This document shows positions 7,645 to 12,559 of a stretch of 12,559 nt of DNA, piece after piece (positions within the stretch are counted from its first letter, which is position 1; each line of letters opens with the position of its first letter). Below the pieces are notes generated by a model, which searched no databases, had not been told where the DNA came from, and was given only the letters and a program-made list of their open reading frames with translations. This DNA is from Treponema sp. (GTDB taxonomy: Bacteria > Spirochaetota > Spirochaetia > Treponematales > Breznakiellaceae): NCBI GenBank assembly GCA_031281855.1, contig JAITEW010000085.1, positions 1-12,559 of the forward strand, in the 5' to 3' direction. The translations under genes and the position numbers were made by a program.

Positions 7645-8642
7645 GTATTAAAACCTACGCTATAGCTATACGGGATGTCCTGGGCGAGGAAATGCGCCGG
7701 GACCCGGAAGTGTTCCTGATGGGCGAAGACATAGCCCAGCAAGGAGGGATATTCGGCTGTACCCGGGGCCTTGTGGATGAATTCGGCCCTGAAAGGGTGC
7801 GCAATACGCCGATTTCGGAAAACACCTTTGTCGGCGCAGGAGTCGGCGCTGCCAGCGTCGGCATGCGGCCTGTCGTGGAACTGATGTACATGGATTTCCT
7901 CTATCTGGCTATGGATCAGATACTGAACCAGGCCGCGAAAATCCGTTACATGTTCGGCGGCAAGGTAAAGGTTCCCCTGGTAGTCAGGGGGCAGCAGGGA
8001 ATCGGCAGGGGCAACGCGGGACAGCACTCCCAGTCGGTAGAAGCCCTGCTGATGAACATACCGGGCCTTAAAGTCGTGTGCCCCTCAACGCCTGCTGACG
8101 CCGCGGGATTGCTGCGCACCGCTATCAGGGACGATAATCCTGTGGTGTTTATTGAGCATAAGGCCCTTTACAGCCTCAAGGGCGAGGTGCCGGATGATCC
8201 TGAATTTTCCGTCCCTTTCGGCGAATGCAGTATCGCCAGGGAAGGAAAGGATGTAACCATTGTCGGAACTTTTCTTTACCGGGAGAGATCCCTGGAAGCC
8301 GCTGAACGTCTCGCGAAAGAAGGAATATCGGCTGAGGTGATCGATCCCCGTACCCTGGTGCCTCTGGACATAGACACTATCGTCAATTCGGTGAAAAAAA
8401 CCGGCCGCCTCGTAACGGTTCACGAGGCCCACAGGACCATGGGGTTCGGCACTGAAATCGCGGCTCAGGTTACGGAAAAGGCCTTTGCCTATTTGGACGC
8501 CCCGCCTGTCAGGGTTGGCGCAAAGATGTGCACCCTTCCCTTTAACCTGGGTCTTGAAAACGCCGTGGTTCCCCAGGTTGATGATATTATAGCGGCGGTA
8601 AAATCCACGCTGCATATAGAGCCTTTTTCAAAACTCGGTTAG
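7641..8642 (+). CDS. Thiamine-dependent dehydrogenase E1 beta subunit
   Basis: The 333-residue protein is full length for the family. It shows GEDIAQQGGIFG (28-39), then NTPISENTF with Glu60 (the glutamate that activates thiamine), VVRGQQGIGRG (114-124), GQHSQSVEA with His129 in the active site, and EVIDPRTLVPLD in the C-terminal transketolase-like domain that binds E2. It forms the alpha2beta2 E1 with the preceding gene, with which it overlaps by four bases. Pyruvate, branched-chain and acetoin E1 beta subunits are too alike to be told apart by eye. No defect is seen. Confidence 0.9.
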   Translation: MSIKTYAIAIRDVLGEEMRRDPEVFLMGEDIAQQGGIFGCTRGLVDEFGPERVRNTPISENTFVGAGVGAASVGMRPVVELMYMDFLYLAMDQILNQAAKIRYMFGGKVKVPLVVRGQQGIGRGNAGQHSQSVEALLMNIPGLKVVCPSTPADAAGLLRTAIRDDNPVVFIEHKALYSLKGEVPDDPEFSVPFGECSIAREGKDVTIVGTFLYRERSLEAAERLAKEGISAEVIDPRTLVPLDIDTIVNSVKKTGRLVTVHEAHRTMGFGTEIAAQVTEKAFAYLDAPPVRVGAKMCTLPFNLGLENAVVPQVDDIIAAVKSTLHIEPFSKLG

Positions 8643-8654
8643 TGAGGAAGCGGT

Positions 8655-9896
8655 ATGGCCGAAAAGATCATTATGCCCAAACAGGGCCTGCAAATGACGG
8701 AAGGAACCATTGTTGAATGGCTCGTTCCCGAAGGGGGCAGGATCGTTGAGGGCGAACCCCTTTTTATCATAGAAACTGATAAAGTAACCATAACGATAGA
8801 CGCCCTGGTGTCCGGCACTCTTCTAAAAATACTGGCAAAAGAAGGGGACGTGGTTCCGGTAACAGGGATCGTCGCGATTGCAGGAGAACCTGGCGAGGAT
8901 ATTTCGGCCTTAACAGGGGTTCCCGGGCGGGTGTTTATTTCCCCAAGGGCCAAAATGCGGGCCGAAGAACTGGGCGTTGATTACCTGGCCGTACACGGTT
9001 CCGGCCAGGGCAGCATGATCGTTGAACGGGATATTATCGCCGCAGCCCAATCCGGAAGCGCCCGGAAGGATTCAGCAGCGTCTGGCCCGGAAAAACCCGC
9101 TGCAACGCCTCTCGCAAAAAAGATAGCCCTGCAATCGGGGCTTGATCTTGCGGATATACAAGGCTCGGGTTCCAGGGGGAAAATTACCCGTTCCGATGTG
9201 GTTAACAGCATCAAGGCAAAAAGCCCTGCCGGCGAGAGGCGCATCGTACCCATGCGGGGCATGAGGAAGATTATCGCCGAACGGATGAAGCAGAGCCAGA
9301 ATGAAAACGCCCAGACCTTTCACCGCGTCAGCGTACGCATGGACGAAGCGGTCAGGCTCAGGCAGAGCCTTGATAAAACCGTAGGGTACAATGACCTTAT
9401 CGCCTTTGCCTCTGTCCGGGCCTTGAAGGATTTCCCTGAGATCAACGCTGAGTTGACGGCCGAAGGAATCTGGCAAAAAGATTTTGTCAACTTAGGGATA
9501 GCGGTCGCAATGAGCGGCGGCCTTATCGTGCCAGTGGTGCATGACGCCCAGCGCCTTACCCTGGCGGAACTGGCCTCTGAGATAAAGGCTCTGGCGGAAA
9601 AGGCCCGGAATAACGCCCTGCAGCCTGATGATTATACCGGAGGCAGTTTTACCATTTCCAACCTTGGCATGTACGGTCTTGAAGAATTCGCGGCCATCAT
9701 CAATCCCCCTGAGGCGGGCATCCTCGCGGCCGGGAAAATCGAAGAAACCCCCATAGCGGTAAATGGCAATGTGGAAATTCACCCTGTCATGAAACTGACC
9801 CTGACCTATGATCACCGGATAATAGACGGCGCGCCGGCGGCTCAGTTCCTGGTCCGCATTAAGGAGTATCTGGAAAACCCCTACAGGCTGCTGTAA
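8655..9896 (+). CDS. Dihydrolipoamide acyltransferase E2 with two predicted subunit-binding domains
   Basis: The 413-residue E2 has a lipoyl domain (1-78) with the lipoylated Lys43 in ETDKVT. A first peripheral-subunit-binding domain follows (about 94-130: ISPRAKMRAEELGVDY...GSGQGSMIVERDI). A second one lies at about 150-186 (TPLAKKIALQSGLDL...GSGSRGKITRSDV). The acyltransferase core spans 195-413, with the catalytic His387/Asp391 in DHRIIDG. Ala/Ser/Pro-rich linkers separate the domains. One subunit-binding domain is usual, so the tandem pair is notable. AGGAAG lies just before the ATG, 12 bases after E1 beta. No E3 gene follows, so the complex must use dihydrolipoamide dehydrogenase from elsewhere. 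The acyl group transferred is unknown. Confidence 0.9.
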   Translation: MAEKIIMPKQGLQMTEGTIVEWLVPEGGRIVEGEPLFIIETDKVTITIDALVSGTLLKILAKEGDVVPVTGIVAIAGEPGEDISALTGVPGRVFISPRAKMRAEELGVDYLAVHGSGQGSMIVERDIIAAAQSGSARKDSAASGPEKPAATPLAKKIALQSGLDLADIQGSGSRGKITRSDVVNSIKAKSPAGERRIVPMRGMRKIIAERMKQSQNENAQTFHRVSVRMDEAVRLRQSLDKTVGYNDLIAFASVRALKDFPEINAELTAEGIWQKDFVNLGIAVAMSGGLIVPVVHDAQRLTLAELASEIKALAEKARNNALQPDDYTGGSFTISNLGMYGLEEFAAIINPPEAGILAAGKIEETPIAVNGNVEIHPVMKLTLTYDHRIIDGAPAAQFLVRIKEYLENPYRLL

Positions 9897-9927
9897 CTGT
9901 CTTTTGGGGTTGTTCCGAAAAAGCGGG

Positions 9928-11034
9928 TTAGGGAAAATGTTTTTTAACCGTATATTCCAGGGACTCAAGACAGGTATCAAGAAATTTTTTGTATCCGCAG
10001 AATGAAGCGCCTGAACCGTAATACACGGCATTCCGCATCCGCTTGCATCCGCCGCCGCAGCGATCCCGGTAAGGGCAGGAAAGGCAGATCCCCGGCAGTT
10101 CCTGTTCTTCGCTGATAAAAGCCTGCATTTTTTCGGAATAAAAAAGCTCCTGCGGGGTTTTTTCCGCCAGGTTCCCGCTGTTATACCTGTCAAGTACAAA
10201 AAAGTCGCATGGGTATACGCTTCCGTCTGATTCCACTACGTATTGGCTGCGGCAGACGCCGTCAATTCCGCAGGCGCTGGGAAGATTTCTGAAAAAATAA
10301 TTCGCAGTGTCGTCAAAAAACTTTACGCTGATGTACGACCCTTTTTCCAGTTCTTTTACCCAGAGCGAATAAAGCCGGATATAAAAATTCGCAAACCTGG
10401 CGGGCCTGAGCGCGAAGGGGGGTTCTTCGTTTTCATCCAGCCCCCCAAGGCAGGGAATAAACTGGATGTACCGGATTTTCTCGTTAAGAATAAAGTTCCA
10501 CACCTTGCCGGGCATGCCGCCCAGTTCGTTAGTAAGGACGCAAAGTATGTTGTATTCAACGCCGTGCTTTTCCAGCAGGGCCTTGCTTTTGAGGCAGGCT
10601 TGGAAAGTCCCTTCGCCGTCTGGACCGGAACGGTTTTTATCATGAACTTTGGCGTTAGCGTCAATGGAAAGGCCCACAAGAAAATGATGCTTCACCAGGA
10701 ATTCCGCCCAGAGGTCATCAAGGAGAAGGCCGTTAGTCTGAAGGGCATACTGTATTTTTACCTTCCGCGTTAAGGAAGCTGTATAGGAAACAAAATCTTC
10801 AAACCAGTTAAGGCCCGCCAGGGTCGGCTCCCCTCCCTGAAAAGCAACGGTAAGATCGTCTCTGTCATCAAGATCCGCAAATACGGAATCAATAATACGG
10901 ATCATGGTTTCATTTTTCATAATTCCATAGGATCGGGTCCGGCGGTGTCCGCCTATATCATGATAAAAACAATAACTGCAGCGCATATTGCAGAGAGACG
11001 ACGCCGGTTTTATAAGCAGCGAAAGCCGCTTCAT
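9928..11034 (-). CDS. Anaerobic sulfatase-maturating enzyme (radical SAM, SPASM domain)
   Basis: This 368-residue protein matches the anaerobic sulfatase-maturase family almost residue by residue. The radical SAM motif is CNMRCSYC (Cys15, Cys19, Cys22), followed by QGGEPTLAG (66-74). The C-terminal SPASM region has Cys255, Cys261, Cys276 and Cys330 for one auxiliary [4Fe-4S] cluster and Cys317, Cys320, Cys326 and Cys346 for the other. Asp277 in PCDFFVLD is the presumed catalytic base, as in the Clostridium perfringens enzyme. The family oxidises a Cys or Ser in sulfatases to C-alpha-formylglycine in the cytoplasm without oxygen. No sulfatase is encoded in the window, so its client lies elsewhere or is unusual. 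It overlaps the upstream carrier gene by ATGA and converges on the E2 gene. Confidence 0.92.
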   Translation of the reverse strand: MKRLSLLIKPASSLCNMRCSYCFYHDIGGHRRTRSYGIMKNETMIRIIDSVFADLDDRDDLTVAFQGGEPTLAGLNWFEDFVSYTASLTRKVKIQYALQTNGLLLDDLWAEFLVKHHFLVGLSIDANAKVHDKNRSGPDGEGTFQACLKSKALLEKHGVEYNILCVLTNELGGMPGKVWNFILNEKIRYIQFIPCLGGLDENEEPPFALRPARFANFYIRLYSLWVKELEKGSYISVKFFDDTANYFFRNLPSACGIDGVCRSQYVVESDGSVYPCDFFVLDRYNSGNLAEKTPQELFYSEKMQAFISEEQELPGICLSCPYRDRCGGGCKRMRNAVYYGSGASFCGYKKFLDTCLESLEYTVKKHFP

Positions 11035-11999
11035 TTCCCCTTCGCCTCTTTTAGCATCACCTGTCCCATAATCGCGCAGATGCTCTGCTGGAACATGATC
11101 CCCAGAACCGAAGGAAGGGCAGCAGGGCCGGGAAAAAATTCTATTCCCAATGTCATGGCGGCGCTGGTATTGTGGAGCCCTACGGCGAAAAAGAGGGACA
11201 CCTGTTTGTCCCGGTTAAACCTCCCCAGAAAGCCGGCGATCTTCCCGATCATAAAGCCCGAAGCGGACAGAAGCACACAAACCGCGCCGACAAGCCAGAA
11301 CCTGGGATTTGCAAAGTCGATCTGAGAAGCTACTGCCGCGGAATTAGCCGAGACTACCAGGATCATGCACAGCTTCGCCAGAGGGGTGAGGAAGGGGCCG
11401 GCGATCCGGGGCGCTTTGCCCCGGGTAATTTCGTTCAGCGCCACTCCGATAACCGTTGGGATCACTACCATGTATATAAGAGAGAGGGCCATGCCGCCCA
11501 TATCCAGGACCACCCGGGTTCCCAGCAGAATCCGGACAGTGCCTGGCACCACTACCGGCGCGAGGATGGTATCCAGGAGGATAAGCGCCAGCGTAAGGGC
11601 AAGGTCGCCCCGGAAAACGGAAACCCAGATAAAACCGCTTACCGCCGTAGGAACCGCGTAGATCAGCACATACCCGGAAATGGTATCGGCGTCATTGCCG
11701 AATACCAGGCTGCTCAGGAACAGCACCAACAGGGGGTTTATGATCCTTGCGGAAATCAAAAAGAAAATGACAGGCAAAGGGCGGCTCACAGCCAGCCCCA
11801 GATCCCGGACCTTGAGGGCCAGGGCCCCTGAAAGGGTCATTATACCGAAGATCAGGGGGATGAAAGGCCGGAATTTCAGAAAAAACGGGGCAAGCAGCAC
11901 CCCCAAAACCAAGCCCCCAGGGGTAAGGATAGGCATAAGGCGTTCAAGGACGCGGTTTACCCTGCCCGCGACTTCCGCAGGTTTTTTGTTGAAAGGCAT
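11031..11999 (-). CDS. Bile acid:sodium symporter (BASS)-family membrane carrier
   Basis: The 322-residue product is mostly hydrophobic, with about nine or ten predicted membrane segments (roughly 22-42, 45-63, 74-100, 106-128, 132-155, 166-188, 205-226, 233-258, 266-287, 294-315). HNTSAAMTLGIEF near residue 276 and the following ALPSVLGIMFQQ fit the helix-break region of BASS/SBF proteins, which carry organic anions with sodium. The family includes pyruvate, pantothenate and steroid-sulfate carriers, so the substrate cannot be named. The overlap with a sulfatase-maturase gene suggests, as inference only, a sulfated or acidic organic anion. The ATG at 11999 has no convincing ribosome site; translation may begin later, for example at Met22, though that codon has no better site. 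Confidence 0.75.
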   Translation of the reverse strand: MPFNKKPAEVAGRVNRVLERLMPILTPGGLVLGVLLAPFFLKFRPFIPLIFGIMTLSGALALKVRDLGLAVSRPLPVIFFLISARIINPLLVLFLSSLVFGNDADTISGYVLIYAVPTAVSGFIWVSVFRGDLALTLALILLDTILAPVVVPGTVRILLGTRVVLDMGGMALSLIYMVVIPTVIGVALNEITRGKAPRIAGPFLTPLAKLCMILVVSANSAAVASQIDFANPRFWLVGAVCVLLSASGFMIGKIAGFLGRFNRDKQVSLFFAVGLHNTSAAMTLGIEFFPGPAALPSVLGIMFQQSICAIMGQVMLKEAKGK

Positions 12000-12039
12000 A
12001 GTTAACTATACGGCAGGAATCAATGAGCGCAAAGCCCTG

Positions 12040-12165
12040 CTAGACGAGTATTCTTACCGGGCCGAAGAGGCCGGAGGGAAGGGAATCCCGGGCGAAATAA
12101 ACGCTCGTAACATAGTAGCTTCCGAGGCGGCGCATGGTATACTTTTCCAAAAGTACTTCACGCAT
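12040..12165 (-). CDS. Possible 41-residue small protein (weak)
   Basis: The frame starts at ATG 12165, ends at TAG 12040-12042 and reads MREVLLEKYTMRRLGSYY through to a hydrophobic end (GPVRILV). Composition is protein-like, with aromatic and basic residues clustered. It lies on the same strand as, and 40 bases upstream of, the carrier gene. There is no good ribosome site before the ATG, and the plus strand is also open here, so chance is a real possibility. It could be a leader peptide, a remnant of a larger gene, or nothing. Confidence 0.2.
   Translation of the reverse strand: MREVLLEKYTMRRLGSYYVTSVYFARDSLPSGLFGPVRILV
12140..12155. repeat. Short palindrome (operator-like)
   Basis: TACTTTT (12140-12146) and AAAAGTA (12149-12155) are perfect inverted arms around CC. 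The stem is short and AT-rich, so it is more likely a protein-binding site than an RNA hairpin. It lies about 145 bases upstream of the carrier start. Confidence 0.3.
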
Positions 12166-12174
12166 TTCACGCAA
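12157..12174. repeat. Tandem 9-mer, two copies
   Basis: TTCACGCAT (12157-12165) is followed directly by TTCACGCAA (12166-12174), identical in eight of nine bases. It adjoins the palindrome. It could be a regulator-binding pair or a chance duplication. Confidence 0.3.
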
Positions 12175-12268
12175 ATGAAGGTATTTTAACAAATACAAAT
12201 ACAACCTAAACCCTTCATTTTGAGGCTTAAGTTTATGATGTTGTGACTGTCACCCCTGCGCTCCTAAT

Positions 12269-12502
12269 CTAAGCAGAGGGACCCGCTATTTTTTCCCGGA
12301 TAAGCTCGCCGATAATTTCTGTTGGGGTTTTATGTTCGGATTCGGCGGCGGATTTAATGTATCCCGCAGAGAATTGATCCAGAATTACCATGCGGTCGCG
12401 GCGATCAGTAAAAAAACCGCCCGGTTTACCCGCCGCATTGGGCGGATTACGGGTTACCTCATCGTCCAATGCCCAAGCTTCTTCTTCGGTCATACGCGCC
12501 AC
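12269..12502 (-). CDS. Small antitoxin-like protein (ribbon-helix-helix type?), paralogue of left-end gene
   Basis: The 77-residue product has an acidic N-terminus (MTEEEAWALDDEVTRNPP), a Gly-rich linker (GKPGGFF), then RMVILDQFSAGYI and HKTPTEIIGELIREKIA. The C-terminal 50 residues match the partial gene at 2-160. A basic strand plus two helices is compatible with a ribbon-helix-helix DNA-binding antitoxin, and an acidic N-terminal arm that could bind a toxin would fit. The GTG at 12502 is preferred over the ATG nine bases later because AGGAGG lies five bases before the GTG. No toxin gene is seen downstream. A partner could lie upstream beyond the window edge. The antitoxin role is inferred. 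Confidence 0.7.
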   Translation of the reverse strand: MARMTEEEAWALDDEVTRNPPNAAGKPGGFFTDRRDRMVILDQFSAGYIKSAAESEHKTPTEIIGELIREKIAGPSA

Positions 12503-12559
12503 TTCTGCCTCCTAAAATCCCACTAAGGGGAGATATTTCTTTGTACATTTCATCGCGTG

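Larger units (their letters stand above)
12000..12268. other. Mostly non-coding stretch upstream of the carrier gene
   Basis: These 269 bases separate two minus-strand genes. They contain a weak 41-codon frame (12165-12040, -), a short palindrome (12140-12155) and a tandem 9-mer (12157-12174). The part from 12190 to 12268 is AT-richer and shows no clear terminator, promoter or RNA gene. The promoter of the carrier and sulfatase-maturase operon should lie here, but I cannot place it with confidence. Confidence 0.5.

Noticed and set aside
9897..9927. Terminator between the convergent E2 and maturase genes
   Set aside because: Only 31 bases are available, and I see no stem followed by a T-run in either direction.
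9492..10199. Minus-strand open frame of 235 codons spanning the E2 and maturase 3' ends
   Set aside because: It overlaps two well-supported genes and shows no domain pattern.
11172..11831. Plus-strand open frame of 219 codons opposite the carrier gene
   Set aside because: The product is rich in Gln, Arg, Asp and His, as expected when hydrophobic codons are read backwards. The minus strand has the membrane protein.
11680..12189. Plus-strand frame whose 3' part (12000-12189) reads fairly protein-like
   Set aside because: Most of it is antisense to the carrier gene, no ribosome site precedes an internal start in the free region, and both strands are open there by composition.
1..12559. CRISPR arrays, tRNA or rRNA genes, insertion-sequence ends
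   Set aside because: No spaced direct repeats, no cloverleaf-like or rRNA-like sequence, and no transposase or terminal inverted repeats were seen.

Overview
The window looks like chromosome from an anaerobic, fermentative bacterium of roughly 50% GC. A spirochaete of the termite-gut treponeme type is my best guess, from the overall protein style, the fused NfnAB-type flavoprotein, the anaerobic sulfatase-maturase and the small antitoxin-like genes. This is an impression from family knowledge, not a demonstrated assignment.

Layout. Bases 2-160 (+) hold the 3' end of a small antitoxin-like gene, followed by a 74-residue orphan gene (247-471, +). Bases 501-6556 form a tightly packed minus-strand operon, transcribed in this order: a FadR/FCD-type GntR regulator, a LarA-family nickel-dependent 2-hydroxyacid racemase/epimerase, a 751-residue NfnA-NfnB-type fusion flavoprotein, a UlaG-like metallo-beta-lactamase-fold hydrolase and an aldose-1-epimerase-like protein. 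Gene spacings are 20, -4, 11 and 23 bases. Diverging from it across a 95-base intergenic region is a plus-strand operon for a thiamine-dependent dehydrogenase complex: E1 alpha, E1 beta and E2 of the pyruvate/acetoin dehydrogenase type (6652-9896). The E2 carries what look like two tandem peripheral-subunit-binding domains. No E3 gene is present. The intergenic region contains extended -10 promoters facing both ways and several TACCA/TGGTA boxes.

Convergent with E2 is a two-gene minus-strand operon (11999-9928): a bile acid:sodium symporter (BASS)-type carrier overlapping by ATGA with an anaerobic sulfatase-maturating radical SAM enzyme. A mostly non-coding stretch (12000-12268) holds a weak 41-codon frame, a short palindrome and a tandem 9-mer. 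A second antitoxin-like gene (12502-12269, -) is a clear paralogue of the one at the left end, so the block is bracketed by two related genes in opposite orientation.

How the genes may work together (inference): the shared regulatory region suggests one FadR-type regulon for a 2-hydroxyacid or sugar-acid substrate. The mutarotase-like and lactonase-like proteins would prepare the substrate, LarA would invert a hydroxyl centre, the E1/E2 complex would cleave a 2-oxoacid or acetoin-like intermediate to an acyl-CoA, and the NfnAB-type protein would rebalance NADH, NADPH and ferredoxin. The substrate cannot be read from the sequence. This combination is the best candidate in the window for an undescribed system.
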